Of a stretch of DNA of 64,000 nt, positions 17,586 to 27,918 are shown one piece after another. Origin of the DNA: G963667915 sp965197385 (GTDB lineage Bacteria; Acidobacteriota; Vicinamibacteria; Vicinamibacterales; UBA823); contig CBDANA010000007.1 of the NCBI GenBank assembly GCA_965197385.1, positions 310,001 to 374,000 on the forward strand, in the 5' to 3' direction. Below the pieces are notes generated by a model. It saw nothing but the letters and a program-made list of their open reading frames with translations, had not been told where the DNA came from and did no database searches. The position numbers and the translations under genes are program-made. Within the stretch, counting starts at the first letter, position 1. Each line of letters begins with the position of its first letter.

Positions 17586-17686
17586 GGGTGGATGGGAATG
17601 GCGAGTGTCCGCGGTCACGAAAGCGGTTCCCAAGTATAATCCGAATTTGACGGTGAGGGGCTCGAGGCCGCCAGTCGCTCATCGCC

Positions 17687-19135
17687 GTGACCGCGCCATC
17701 CCAGCCGACCCGCGCCGGCCAGCAGGACACCCTCGCCGCACTCTTCGATTTGGGGCGGCAGGTTACTTCCGTGCTCGATTCCGGCGAACTGCTCCGCAAG
17801 ATTCCGGAGCTCATTCGCCGACTCATGGCGTTCGACGCGTTCGCGGTCTAGCTGCTCGGCCGGAACCGGGGCTGGCTTCGGATCGCGTACGCCATCGGCT
17901 ATCCGGACGACGTCGTACGCACGCTACGTAGGAAGATCTGCGACGGTCTCGTCGGCCGCGCGGTTGCCGAGGAAAAGCCGCTGCTGGTCAACGACTTGTC
18001 GGCCGACCGGCGTCATGCGGCGGCCGGCGAGCTCGAGATGAAGGTGGCCGTCAAGTACGGCGGCGCGGCCGACACGATCCCTCGCTTCAAGCTCGGCGAA
18101 GGCCTGGTGGGCTATGCCGCGCTGCAGAAGCAACCGGTACTGGTACCCGACACGTCGGTCGGTCGTCGGTATCTGCGCTATCTCGCCGATGTGCGCTCGG
18201 AGCTGGTCGTCCCGATCCTCCTGGGGAATCGCTGCCTCGGCGTGTTCGATCTGCAGAGTCCCGAGCTGGGTGCGTTCGAGAAACGCCATGTGGGCATCTT
18301 GACTCTCTTGGCCAGCCAGGCCGCGGTGGCGATCGAGAACGCGCGTCTCTACCGGAAAGTGCGCGCGAACGAGTCTCGGCTGCGCGAGGAGATGCGCCTG
18401 GCGCAGCGGGTGCAGGCGGGGCTGCAGCCGGTCAGCCTGCCGGCCCACCGCGGGGTGGATGTGGCGGCCCGCTTCGAACCGGCCCTGGAGCTCGGCGGAG
18501 ACTTCTACGACGTGCTGGCGCCGGGAGCGGATCTCTTCGTGACGGCAGTGGGCGACGTATCAGGCAAGGCGGCGGCGGCGGCGCTCTATGGGGCGTTCGC
18601 GGGCGAGCTCGTGCGAGGGCGGACCTTCCGCCGCCGATATCTCCCCGAGCAGTCGAGTCCGGCGACCGTCCTCGCCTCGACGAACACGATCCTCCACGAG
18701 CGCCAACTAGAGGGGTACTTCTGCGCGTTGTGCTACGCGGCGTTCGACTTCGACCGCCGGACGGCGGTCATCGCAAACTCGGGCCTGCCGTTCCCTGTGC
18801 GAAGCACGGCGGCCGAGACACGCCAGATCGGACAACTCGGCATTCCCTTGGGCCTCTTCCCCGGGTCCACCTACGATGAGGAGAGCTATCCGATTGCGCA
18901 GGGCGACGTCTTCGTCTTCTGTACCGATGGCATCTTCGAGGCCACCGACGACGTGGGTGACGAGTTCGGGGCCGAACGGCTCACCGCCGTCATTCAGCGC
19001 GTGCGCGACCTGCCGACACGCACGATCATCGACGCGATCTTCGAGTCGGTCGGCGCATTCCACGGCGGTGCAGCGCAGGGAGACGACATGACAGCGGTCG
19101 TGCTGAAGATCACGGAGTTAGAAGCTAGAAGCTAG
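17687..19135 (+). pseudogene. GAF-domain PP2C/SpoIIE-type phosphatase interrupted by in-frame TAG
   Basis: From GTG 17687 the frame reads SVLDSGELLRKIPELIRR and FDAFAV, then TAG at 17849-17851, then LLGRNRGWLRIAYAIGYPDD in the same frame; homologues normally carry Tyr there. The rest has GAF sequence in which the block GLVGxAVxxxxPLLVxD occurs twice (about 17950 and 18100), so part of a GAF domain appears duplicated. A complete SpoIIE-type PP2C domain follows: GGDFYDV, GDVSGKAAAAALYG, FCTDGIFEA and GDDMTAVVLK. The longest uninterrupted part starts at TTG 17996 and still includes the phosphatase. Such proteins control anti-sigma antagonists. Confidence 0.8.
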
Positions 19136-19160
19136 GAGTAAGGAGATCTCCTCACTCCTA
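19133..19160. terminator. Bidirectional hairpin between convergent genes, built from a heptamer-like repeat
   Basis: Two 14-base arms (taggagtaaggaga and tctcctcactccta) pair with a single G-U. They meet at a BglII-like palindrome between the stop of the GAF/PP2C gene and the stop of glnA. Further ctcctaa-type heptamers follow to 19175. It is placed to end transcription from both sides. Confidence 0.55.
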
Positions 19161-19171
19161 ACTTCTAACTC

Positions 19172-20524
19172 CTAGTACGCCGTCAGATACCGATCGATCT
19201 CCCACGGCGTGACCTGCTGGATGTAGTCGAACCACTCCTTGCGCTTGGCGGAGATGAAGTGCGTGAAGATGTGTTCGCCCAGCGTGTCGCGCATGAGGTC
19301 GTCCTTTTCCAGCCTGTCGAGGGCGTCGCTCAGATTGCCGGGGAGCTCGTCGATCTTCAGATGACGCCGTTCGCGGTGACTCATGGTGTAGATATTCTTG
19401 TTGACCGGCGGCCCCGGATCGGTTTCGTGCTCGATGCCGTCCAGTCCGGTTCGCAGCATCACGGCCAGCGCTAGATAGGGGTTACACGAAGGGTCCGGCA
19501 TGCGCAGCTCGACCCGGGTGCCGAGGCCGCGCGAGGCAGGCACGCGAATGAGCGGACTGCGGTTTTTCTCCGACCAGGCGATGTTCGTCGGCGCCTCGTA
19601 GCCTGGTACGAGCCGTTTGTAGGAATTGACCAAGGGATTCGTGATCGCGCAGATCGCTTTGGCGTGTCGAAGCAAACCGCCGATGTAGTGCAGACAGGTC
19701 TTGCTGAGCTGCCATTCCGCCTGCTCGTCGAAGAAAACGTTCACCCCTTTCGAAAACATCGACTGGTGGGTGTGCATGCCGGACCCGTTGATTCCATGGA
19801 TCGGCTTGGGCATGAACGTGGCGTGCAGACCGTTCTGCATGGCGACGTTCTTCACCACGAAGCGGAACGTGCTGATGCTGTCCGCCGCAGTCAGGACGTC
19901 GTCGTACCGGAAGTCGATCTCATGTTGGCCGGCCGCGACTTCGTGGTGCGCCGCCTCGACGTGGAAGCCCATCGCTTCGAGGACCAAGACGATTTGCCGG
20001 CGCACGTCCTCGCCCAGATCGACCGGCGTCAAGTCGAAGTAGCCGCCCGTGTCGTGCATCTCGGTTGTCGGGCTGCCGTCACGCGTTTGAAAGAGGAAGA
20101 ACTCCGCCTCAGGCCCGGCGTTCATCTCGAACCCCCGCTCGGCGGCCATCGCGATCACCCGGCGGAGCGCCATGCGCGGACAACCGACGAACGGCGTGCC
20201 GCCCGGCATGTAGATGTCGCAGATGAGCCGCGCGACCTTCTCGCCTGCCGAGTTCCCCCAGGGAAAGACCTGAAACGTCCGGAGGTCGGGCTTGAGGTAC
20301 ATGTCGGACTCCTCAATCCGGACGAAGCCCTCGATCGACGATCCGTCGAACATGATCTTTCCATCGAGCGCGTCATCGAACTGCTTGTCCGGCACCTCCA
20401 CGTTCTTGATGGCGCCCAGGATGTCGGTGAACTGCAAGCGCATGAACTTCACGCCGAGGCGTTCGACTGTTTCGTGGATGGTGGCTTTCAACGCGTCATG
20501 CGACGGGGTGTCGGCGGCGGTCAC
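19172..20524 (-). CDS. glnA: Glutamine synthetase type I (alpha-type)
   Basis: The 450-residue protein has the GSI landmarks: MFDGSSIEGF, AGPEAEFFLF, the ATP-binding block KPIHGINGSGMHTHQS, NPLVNSYKRLVPGYEAP, and SRGLGTRVELRMPDPSCNPYLA. It joins ammonia to glutamate with ATP. The region where GSI-beta enzymes have the adenylylated Tyr (NLYDLPPEE) reads KNIYTMSHRER, so regulation by GlnE adenylylation is unlikely. Length and this substitution suggest a feedback-regulated alpha-type enzyme. It is monocistronic, with a long AT-rich upstream region. Confidence 0.96.
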   Translation of the reverse strand: MTAADTPSHDALKATIHETVERLGVKFMRLQFTDILGAIKNVEVPDKQFDDALDGKIMFDGSSIEGFVRIEESDMYLKPDLRTFQVFPWGNSAGEKVARLICDIYMPGGTPFVGCPRMALRRVIAMAAERGFEMNAGPEAEFFLFQTRDGSPTTEMHDTGGYFDLTPVDLGEDVRRQIVLVLEAMGFHVEAAHHEVAAGQHEIDFRYDDVLTAADSISTFRFVVKNVAMQNGLHATFMPKPIHGINGSGMHTHQSMFSKGVNVFFDEQAEWQLSKTCLHYIGGLLRHAKAICAITNPLVNSYKRLVPGYEAPTNIAWSEKNRSPLIRVPASRGLGTRVELRMPDPSCNPYLALAVMLRTGLDGIEHETDPGPPVNKNIYTMSHRERRHLKIDELPGNLSDALDRLEKDDLMRDTLGEHIFTHFISAKRKEWFDYIQQVTPWEIDRYLTAY

Positions 20525-20936
20525 TGGGCGCTCCTTCCTCGATCCGATCGTGCGCGGCAGGACGCTCCGCGGGGTGTGGGGCCGGATTTTCCAACCACTC
20601 AGGAAAAATAGACTGTACTACTAAACGTGACAGACATACAATATTAATCATTTAGGACGCACATAACGAGGCACTTATCGGATAGACGTCCTATCAAACG
20701 TGCAAAGCGTACAATTATGAGGGCGTCAACCGGTTGTCTGCACGTTGCCCGAGTCCATGCCAGGCAGCCCGCGTGCACCGGCCACCGACTTCTGCCGGCC
20801 GACCGCTCGCCCAGTCTGATCGTCTGACCCTGTAGCAGGCCGCGGTGGACGTCTGGCGTTGCAACGCGGACGGTGAGGCTCCGCTGATGCCGCCGGACGT
20901 CCAACCACGGGTGGCCCGGGAGACAGGAAAAACCGG
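20525..20936. other. Non-coding region between divergent glnA and the PDZ gene
   Basis: The 412-base gap has an AT-rich segment at about 20600-20720 with stops in all frames, presumably carrying the glnA promoter (minus) and perhaps that of the PDZ gene (plus). I could not identify reliable -35/-10 pairs, a riboswitch or an RNA gene. The part at 20740-20930 is GC-rich without a convincing ORF. Confidence 0.45.
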
Positions 20937-21812
20937 ATGACACGGATGACACGATTGAGGAGAACGGCAGCAGTGGCGCTCGCGATCGGGTTGGGCGGCG
21001 GGCCGATGGTCGGTTCCGCCGAGGCGCAGCGACCCGGCGAACGGGTTCGCGCAATGCGGTTCGTGGAGCAGGCGGCTGGGCCGCAAATCGGCCTGGCCAT
21101 GCGCGAGGTCACGCCGGCCGACGTCGAGCGCGAGTCGTTGGCGTCATCGCGCGGTGCCGTGGTCTCGGCGGTGACTGATGGCAGCCCCGCCGACGAAGCC
21201 GGGGTGCGGGCCGGCGACGTCGTCGTGGCATTCGATGGCGAGACAGTTCGAAGCGCTCGACAGCTTAGCCGGCTGGTGCAGGAGACCCCCCCGGGTCGTG
21301 CGGCTGGCATCACGGTCCGGCGCGACGGCGCGCGATTGGAGCTGGAGGTCACACCGGTGAACCGGCCGGCGTCGGCCGACGATTTCCGTGGTCCGCTGGA
21401 CCGGATCGGTCGCCTGGTTGAGGAGCTGGGCCGGCGCTTGGAGGGCTTCCGCATGCCCGAGTTCGACGTGTTCCGCTCCAGGCGGACCCGGCTTGGCATC
21501 GGCGCCCAAGCGCTGACGCCACAGCTCGCCGACTACTTCGGCGTCGAAGAGGGCGTGCTGGTCACGCATGTCGAAGACGATTCGGCGGCATCGACGGCCG
21601 GCCTTCTTGCGGGCGATGTGATCACCGCGGTCGACGATCGCGGCGTGTCGGATGTCGATGAGTTGCGGCGGCGGCTCGACCGAGTCGAGCCGGACGAGGA
21701 ATTTCCACTGACAATCACTCGCGATAGAGAAACGCTTACCCTGTCCGCGACGGTCAAGAGCCGCGATGGTAGGTGCTCCCGGCGCCCGGTGCGGCGCCCG
21801 ATCGATTCTTGA
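20937..21812 (+). CDS. Exported protein with two PDZ domains
   Basis: The 291-residue product has a signal peptide (AVALAIGLGGGPMVGSAEA) and two PDZ domains, about residues 50-140 and 185-275. Both carry the carboxylate-binding and substrate-groove pattern (DGSPADEAGVRAGDVVVAFDG and AASTAGLLAGDVITAVDDRG). No protease domain is present, unlike DegP/HtrA. It could act as a periplasmic scaffold or adaptor for a separate protease. The last 15 residues are Arg-rich and may lie beyond the natural fold. Confidence 0.85.
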   Translation: MTRMTRLRRTAAVALAIGLGGGPMVGSAEAQRPGERVRAMRFVEQAAGPQIGLAMREVTPADVERESLASSRGAVVSAVTDGSPADEAGVRAGDVVVAFDGETVRSARQLSRLVQETPPGRAAGITVRRDGARLELEVTPVNRPASADDFRGPLDRIGRLVEELGRRLEGFRMPEFDVFRSRRTRLGIGAQALTPQLADYFGVEEGVLVTHVEDDSAASTAGLLAGDVITAVDDRGVSDVDELRRRLDRVEPDEEFPLTITRDRETLTLSATVKSRDGRCSRRPVRRPIDS

Positions 21813-21839
21813 CAAGCGCGGGTCGAGTACGGGCTGCTA

Positions 21840-23051
21840 GGCGGTCCCGCGCTTGACGTCCACCGCCGCGGCTCCGCCGTCATCACGCCGACGCAGCCTT
21901 CGGCCACGATAAGCGGAGCCACGGCGGCGCTGTTCCCATGGCCCTGCCGCTCGGCTACCTGCATCCGGGCAGTCCGAAACGCGGTCGCGGCGGCGTTGTC
22001 GCCGTCGCAGGGCAGGTCGCCCATCTTGCCGAGCGTCTGCGCAGAATACCCGTGCGACGTGACGGCCCGGAGACGTTGGCCCGATCCGTCGCGTAGCCAT
22101 ACAATGATCCCCGACGCGCCAATGACGCCGGCCGCCCGCTGGAGCAGCGCGGGCAGCTGCTCGCTGTCGGATACGCGCCCGAGATCGGTGCAGAGCGCCG
22201 CCATGGCAGCGAGATCCGGCGGGGTATCCGGGCGGTCGATGATCTGGGCGTCGGCGGCCGCATTGGGCTGGCCTTCGGCCCCGCCTCGGCCTCTTCGATT
22301 CGCCCCTCACCGGCGGCGTCGTTGCTCGACGACTCGCGGTCGGCCTGAGCGGAGCCGGAGCCGGCGTCCAGCCTCAAATCGCTCATGGCTGTGGCCCCAA
22401 GCAACACGGAGACGGATTCTTGACTCGTCTTGGCCGGGGCGGCGGCCTCCGTGGCAGGAACCAGCAGCAGCAGGAACAGCAGTCCGGCGCCAGCCACCGC
22501 GACCAGGCCGGCCGTGCGGCGTGTCCTGGAGGCGCGTAGCGCGTCAGCACGCGCGGCACGCTCGATGATGAGCGCCGCGTCGATTTCGGCGTGGGCGGTG
22601 TCGGTCAGCTCGAGGCCGTCGGTGAAGATGAGGTCGGATGCCGGGACGGTTTCGTCGTCTCCGATGAGATCACGTGCGCGCGCGTCCATTTCCCCGAAAT
22701 GGGCCATGGTGGCCACCGCTGAATCGAGTTCGAGCCGGGCGCCCTGGACCGACACGGCGCGCCAGATCGGCCAATCGATCCGTGGCAAGTTCGAGGGTGG
22801 CGGTGACCCGGGCGAGCCAGTAATCCCTATTCTGGCCCGCTGCGACGTAGGCCCGCTGCGACGTAGGCCCGCTGCGCGGCCCCCACCTCAAGGACGGCCC
22901 GCCGTGCCGCGTTGCCGAGGCTGGTGAGCGCGGCTTCCTCGGCGCGCGCCGCGTCGAACTCGGCGTCGATTCGCGCGACTTCCGTGGCTGCACCGGCGCA
23001 GGCCATCAGAAACAAGACCACGAGTGCTAGGCGCCAGCCGCGCCGCTTCAT
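21840..23051 (-). pseudogene. Decayed membrane-anchored GAF-domain sensor, several frameshifts
   Basis: The remnant runs from 23051 down. It opens with a membrane segment (LALVVLFLMACAGAATEVARID) and a helical extracytoplasmic domain, then a second membrane segment (LVAVAGAGLLFLLLLVP), then a GAF domain (LCTDLGRVSDSEQLPALL, ASGIIVWLRD, VAPLIVAEGCVGVM). These pieces lie in different frames. The first break is a 16 bp tandem duplication at 22836-22867; removing one unit restores the frame. Other breaks are near 22750 and 22270, and the C-terminus is missing. The gene is not functional as sequenced. Confidence 0.8.
22836..22867. repeat. 16 bp perfect tandem duplication causing a frameshift
   Basis: The unit cccgctgcgacgtagg occurs twice head to tail, followed by nine more bases of a third unit. 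Deleting one copy joins the upstream frame (AQRAYVAAG) to the downstream continuation (QNRDYWLARVTATLELA), so the duplication is secondary and disrupts the GAF sensor gene. Confidence 0.85.
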
Positions 23052-23128
23052 AGATGGCAGCTACTATAACATCGGACTTTGCAGTTCGGGCGTGGAAAGG
23101 CGGACCGAATCAGCCCGTGGAGTGCCCG

Positions 23129-24904
23129 TCAGCGCACCGCGGTGGTGCGCGCGACGTCGTCAGTCGCCGGTCGCAGGATGGCGTAGGTTGGTAGCCCAAC
23201 GCTGTCGAAGTGATCCATGACTTCCCTCGCGGGGGGGCGGCTCGGGTCTTCCGCCTGGAATTTGATCTTGATGTAGGGCGAAAGCTCGGCCGTCACGTCC
23301 GGATCCTTGAACGTCGTTTGGTCCATCGTCAGGCAGTTCTTGCACCAGGTGGCCCACATGTCGACAAGCACCAGCTTGTTCTCGGCCCTCGCTGCGGCGA
23401 GGCCCTCGTTCATCGACGCGTACCAGCCCTCCTGGAGCTTCTCTTCGACGCTGCTCGCCACCTGATCGGCGTCGACCCAGCGATTCTCGAAGATGCCGTA
23501 GGCGACGTAGCCGTAGTAGACCGCTGTTGCGAGAATGAAGACGCCGAACGTCTGCTTGACCCCTACCATCCAAGGGCCTGGCTTCGGCAAAAATGAGAGA
23601 CCGGCGCCCGCGACGGGCCACGGCAGCGCCATGCCGACGCCGAGGCAGAACGGCAGCAGGAGCGCAGCCGTCGCGCCCGCCGTGTACAGATCGCTCGAAA
23701 ACAGGATGACCTGGATGACGACCGGCGCCACGCACGCGCCGGCCAGCAGCGCGGCGACGGCGCCCATGCCGAATGCCGCCACGAACGAGCCCTTTTCGTT
23801 ATTGCCGATCTTGAGCTTCGACTGGAAGCGCGAGAAGTCGATGACCAGCACGTCGAACATCGCGAGGGCCAGCACGACGAACAGTGCCATGATACCCAGG
23901 TTGAACCATGGCGACGAGTTGATCGTGCCGAACGTGCCGGCGGTGAGAATGACGATCAGGCCCAGCACGCCGTAGACGGCCGCCATGGCCGCGCCGTAGG
24001 CGCCGCCCAGCAGCAGACCCCGCAGGCGCGAGCCGGCCCGCGCGCCCGCTCCGATGATGGCGATGTTGATCGGAATCATCGGCAACACGCAAGGTGTCAG
24101 GTTGAGCGCCAGCCCGCCAAGGAGGATCAACGCCAGAATGGCCAGCGGGCCGCGCCCCTCGAACCAGCCCTCTTGGGCTTCGCCGGATTCGGCGGCGCTC
24201 ATAAAGCGAAGAAAATCGTCACGGTTCAGGTAACCGCCGGTTGTTCCCAGGACGTCGAATTCGGCCAGCAGCACGTCGACGTCGGCCGTCTCGATAGTCT
24301 CGACCGTCGCGCTCGCTGCCGCCGCCGCTGGGGCCGCCGCTGTCGGCATGACCGAGTTCTCGCCGCCGAACGTGAGCCCATCGAACAGGTCGGCATGCTG
24401 CCGCGCAATCGTGGCGCCGCTCGGGACGATACGGAGCGTCCACTCCACGTCGGCGTTGGCCGGCAGGTAGCACATGGTTTCGTCGCACGCCTGATAGCGC
24501 AGTGTTCCTGGGATGGCGTAGGTGCCGGGCGCCAGGCCCGCGGCGACGTCAAACGCGACGCCGATCGTGAAATACTCTTCGAAGACGGCCAGCGGCGTAT
24601 CGGCCCCGATCTGCTCGAGCAAGCCGGCGTCCGGGTAGACGATCTCGCCGACGCCGACGCCGTCCGGTGGGGTCACGGTGAGCGCCGTCGGGATCAGGAA
24701 GTCCTCGAGCGGCGTGTTCGAGTTGACGTGGAATCCGGCGTTCAGCTGCACCTGCAAAGCGGCGCGGACGGTCGTGCCGGCCGTCGCGCCATCTGCCTCG
24801 AGCAGGGTCTCGGTGAAGATCTGGGTCGGCTGGGCCACGCCGGCGGAGGCTGTGCCGAGCAGGGCGGCCAGCGCCGTCGCGCCAATTCTCGATCCGAGGC
24901 TCAT
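23129..24904 (-). CDS. dsbD: Thiol:disulfide interchange protein DsbD
   Basis: At 591 residues it has the complete DsbD plan. A signal peptide (ending near AGVAQ) precedes the alpha domain with YQACDETMCYLP (its two Cys). The eight-helix beta domain has LTPCVLPMIP and GACVAPVV holding the membrane Cys pair, and the C-terminal thioredoxin-like gamma domain has WATWCKNC. It carries electrons from cytoplasmic thioredoxin to periplasmic partners, for example for cytochrome c maturation or Dsb isomerases. A Cys- or Sec-containing exported protein such as the one at 15283-15939 would be a conceivable client. It is divergent from the M1 peptidase gene. Confidence 0.94.
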   Translation of the reverse strand: MSLGSRIGATALAALLGTASAGVAQPTQIFTETLLEADGATAGTTVRAALQVQLNAGFHVNSNTPLEDFLIPTALTVTPPDGVGVGEIVYPDAGLLEQIGADTPLAVFEEYFTIGVAFDVAAGLAPGTYAIPGTLRYQACDETMCYLPANADVEWTLRIVPSGATIARQHADLFDGLTFGGENSVMPTAAAPAAAAASATVETIETADVDVLLAEFDVLGTTGGYLNRDDFLRFMSAAESGEAQEGWFEGRGPLAILALILLGGLALNLTPCVLPMIPINIAIIGAGARAGSRLRGLLLGGAYGAAMAAVYGVLGLIVILTAGTFGTINSSPWFNLGIMALFVVLALAMFDVLVIDFSRFQSKLKIGNNEKGSFVAAFGMGAVAALLAGACVAPVVIQVILFSSDLYTAGATAALLLPFCLGVGMALPWPVAGAGLSFLPKPGPWMVGVKQTFGVFILATAVYYGYVAYGIFENRWVDADQVASSVEEKLQEGWYASMNEGLAAARAENKLVLVDMWATWCKNCLTMDQTTFKDPDVTAELSPYIKIKFQAEDPSRPPAREVMDHFDSVGLPTYAILRPATDDVARTTAVR

Positions 24905-25121
24905 GACGTTTCTCGACGGATAGGACGCTCGGCGTTCCTCAGGCGGTGCACGCCCAGGGGCCAGCGCCGCCTCGCGCCCGCGGTGAACCCGGCCCGGCGC
25001 CGCCCGGGGGGGGTGGACGCAACCGCTTCTAGCTTAACAGCTATCGACCGGGCTGCCGCGTGGTCGGATGGTAAACTGGCGGACAGCCTGCGGTGCCTAT
25101 CATCGGGAGAAGGAGTCCTGA

Positions 25122-27908
25122 ATGCCTGATCTTCGACTGACCGTGTTGCGTGGCGTGACGACGGTGTTGCTGGTGTGCGCGCTGGCGCCGGCGTTGCCCG
25201 CCCAGACGGCTGCCCCTCCAGCTGAGTCCAACGCCGCCGAGGCCGATCTGTCCGGGTTCTACCAGCAGTTCGAGCGCACGATCATCTCGGGCCGGACCGC
25301 GGCCTATCTGGGGATGCTCTCGCCGTCGCTCGCCGCCCGACCCGGAACGCTACAGTTCGTGCGGCAGAACATCGTGACCGGTGTCACCGACGTGGGGATC
25401 AGCGAGTTGGGCCAGAGGCCGCTCCGCGGCGTTCCCGCCGGTCACGGGTACGCCGTATTGATCGAGATCTTCCGTGAGCAGCGCCTCGCCGGCGATGTGG
25501 CGACCTGGCTGCTGAACATTCGCCGCAACGTCGATCCCGTCACCGGCGAGCCCTTTCCCGACGGTCCGGAGTGGCGCATCGTCGAGCAGGAGCGCCTGAC
25601 GTCGGTCGGCGGACTGTTCCGACTGGAGCTGCATCCCGAGCAGCAGTACATCGTCCGCGACCTCTCGATTTCGGCGACCGATCTCACGCTCACGCTGCCC
25701 GAGGGGATGGCCTTCGTCGCCGACACCGGGCGGGGCATCACGGCGCTCGTCCTCCTCGGTGAAGGCGAGGTCGAGTTTACGCCCACGCCGCCCGTCGAGC
25801 AGGCCCAGCTCAAGCTCTTCGCTGGAGACGACGTCTTGCGCACGACGTTCGACAGCGTGTTCCTCCGGATGAACCCGAACGACTTCGACGCGCTCGTGGC
25901 GCGGGAGGCGTTGCTGGAGCGCACCGTCGGTCCTCGGGACTTCGAAGCGGCGCAGCGCGTCTTCGACGACTTCGCCGCCGAGTCGTACCTGGTCGACATT
26001 GGCCATCTCAGCGACGAAGCCTGGTGGGTTCTGCCCAACGAAGGTGATCTGCTCGTCGAGCTACAGACGCCCCACTACGACGATCTGACCTACGTCAAGT
26101 CGGGCCGGAGAGCTGAAGACGTCCAGTTGTTCGACCGTGACGGCCAACGCAACATCTCCGTCTATGCCTCGGAGGAGAAGCTTGCGACGCGAGGCCGGTT
26201 TTACAGCGAGGACGATCTGATCGACTACGACATCGAGGATTACGACCTCGACGTGCGGCTCATCCCCAAGCAGGACTGGGTAGACGGCCGGGCCACCTTG
26301 ACCATCCGAGCGGTGCGCGACCTGTCCATGCTGTCGATTCGCCTGGCCGACGCCTTGACGGTCGAGTCGGTCACCGCCGAGCCGGGCGGCCGGCTGTTTC
26401 CGCTACGCACGCCGGGGCAGAACGCCATGATCCTCAACTTGCCTTCGCGCGTAGCGGCCGGCGACACGTTCACGCTGATGGTCGAGTACAGCGGAGAGCT
26501 CTCGGCCGAAGCAGCCGACCACCAGGCCATCATCCCGCGGAACCTCACGCTGCTCGATTCGTCGAGGTTTGTGCATCCGACGATCCGATCCGAACCGGAG
26601 CCACACTATATTTACAGTAGCCGCAGCTACTGGTATCCCCAGTCGACCGTCACGGACTTCACCCTGGCGACGTTGCGGGTGACCGTGCCGCCCGATTTCG
26701 AGTGCGTCGCCAGCGGCGAGCTGATCGGCGCTCCGCGCGAGCTGTATGGCGAGGAGTCTGGCGCGATGGCCGATGGCTCCAAGCAATACGAGTTCGAGGC
26801 AGAACACCCCATCCGCTACCTGGCCGTGGTGCTGAGTGAGTTCGTCAGCGTGGCGTCCGAGGAGGTGGCGTTGCCGCTGGTCGTGGGTGACGCGGCGGCC
26901 GACGCTGGGGCGACGTACCCGCTGCGCCTGACGGTCGAAGCCAATGCGCGCCAACGCCGCCGGGCGCAGCAGCTGTCGGAGCGGGCCCGGACGATCTTGA
27001 GCTTTTACACGTCGCTTATCGGCGCGCCGCCGTACTCGAGCCTGACGATCGCGCTGGTCGAGAGCGAGCTGCCTGGGGGACACAGCCCGGCGCATATCTC
27101 ACTGATCAACGAGCCGATGCGGGCGAGCGACCTGTTCTGGCAGCGTGATCCGGTGTACTTTTCCGACGCGCCCGATTTTTTCCTCGCCCACGAGCTGGCG
27201 CATCAGTGGTGGGGGCAGGCCGTCGGCTGGAGCAACTACCACGAGCAGTGGCTGAGCGAGGGATTCGCGCAGTACTTCGCCGCGCTCTACGCCCGGGAGG
27301 GGCGCGGGACTCGTGTCTTCCGCCGGATCATGCGGCAGATGCGTGAGTGGGCGATGCAGCAGTCCGATCAGGGGCCAGTGTACCTTGGCTACCGGCTTGG
27401 CCACATCAAGCAGGACCGCAGAATTTTTCGTGCCCTGGTCTACAACAAGGGGGCGATGGTGCTGAGCATGTTGCACCGCTTACTGGGTGACGACGCGTTC
27501 TTCCGCGGGGTGCGGCGCTACTACACCGACCGGCAGTTCCAGAAGGCGGGCACCGAAGATCTACGGCGGGCGTTCGAGCAGGAATCCGACATGTCGCTTG
27601 CCAGATTCTTCGAGCGCTACATCCACGAAACCGACCTGCCGGACCTGACGTTCACCTACACGCTGGAAACGGCACCGGGCGAGACGGTCGCATCTGCCGT
27701 CAGGCTCCGGTTAGAGCAGCAGACCGAAGAGCTGTACGACGTGCCGGTCACCGTGACGCTGCAGTACTCGACTGGCGACACGCAAGATGTCGTCGTCGGG
27801 GTGAATGAGCGTGTGACCGACGCTCGAGTGCCGCTGAGAGGCGTCCTGCGCGGCGTCGACGTCAACCGGGACTTCCAGGCACTGGCCCGCATCACCCGTC
27901 GGGACTAG
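25122..27908 (+). CDS. Exported M1-family metallopeptidase
   Basis: The 928-residue protein begins with a signal peptide (cleavage near LPAQ), preceded by a GAGAAGGAG ribosome site. A large N-terminal region of no recognised domain precedes the gluzincin core. The zinc motif HELAHQWWGQ lies near residue 690, with the third ligand in HEQWLSEGFAQYFA, and the upstream region lacks the classical GAMEN motif (it reads LPGGHSPAHISLIN). That replacement is known in distant M1-like enzymes. It presumably degrades peptides outside the cytoplasm. Confidence 0.88.
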   Translation: MPDLRLTVLRGVTTVLLVCALAPALPAQTAAPPAESNAAEADLSGFYQQFERTIISGRTAAYLGMLSPSLAARPGTLQFVRQNIVTGVTDVGISELGQRPLRGVPAGHGYAVLIEIFREQRLAGDVATWLLNIRRNVDPVTGEPFPDGPEWRIVEQERLTSVGGLFRLELHPEQQYIVRDLSISATDLTLTLPEGMAFVADTGRGITALVLLGEGEVEFTPTPPVEQAQLKLFAGDDVLRTTFDSVFLRMNPNDFDALVAREALLERTVGPRDFEAAQRVFDDFAAESYLVDIGHLSDEAWWVLPNEGDLLVELQTPHYDDLTYVKSGRRAEDVQLFDRDGQRNISVYASEEKLATRGRFYSEDDLIDYDIEDYDLDVRLIPKQDWVDGRATLTIRAVRDLSMLSIRLADALTVESVTAEPGGRLFPLRTPGQNAMILNLPSRVAAGDTFTLMVEYSGELSAEAADHQAIIPRNLTLLDSSRFVHPTIRSEPEPHYIYSSRSYWYPQSTVTDFTLATLRVTVPPDFECVASGELIGAPRELYGEESGAMADGSKQYEFEAEHPIRYLAVVLSEFVSVASEEVALPLVVGDAAADAGATYPLRLTVEANARQRRRAQQLSERARTILSFYTSLIGAPPYSSLTIALVESELPGGHSPAHISLINEPMRASDLFWQRDPVYFSDAPDFFLAHELAHQWWGQAVGWSNYHEQWLSEGFAQYFAALYAREGRGTRVFRRIMRQMREWAMQQSDQGPVYLGYRLGHIKQDRRIFRALVYNKGAMVLSMLHRLLGDDAFFRGVRRYYTDRQFQKAGTEDLRRAFEQESDMSLARFFERYIHETDLPDLTFTYTLETAPGETVASAVRLRLEQQTEELYDVPVTVTLQYSTGDTQDVVVGVNERVTDARVPLRGVLRGVDVNRDFQALARITRRD

Positions 27909-27918
27909 CTGCTGTCAC

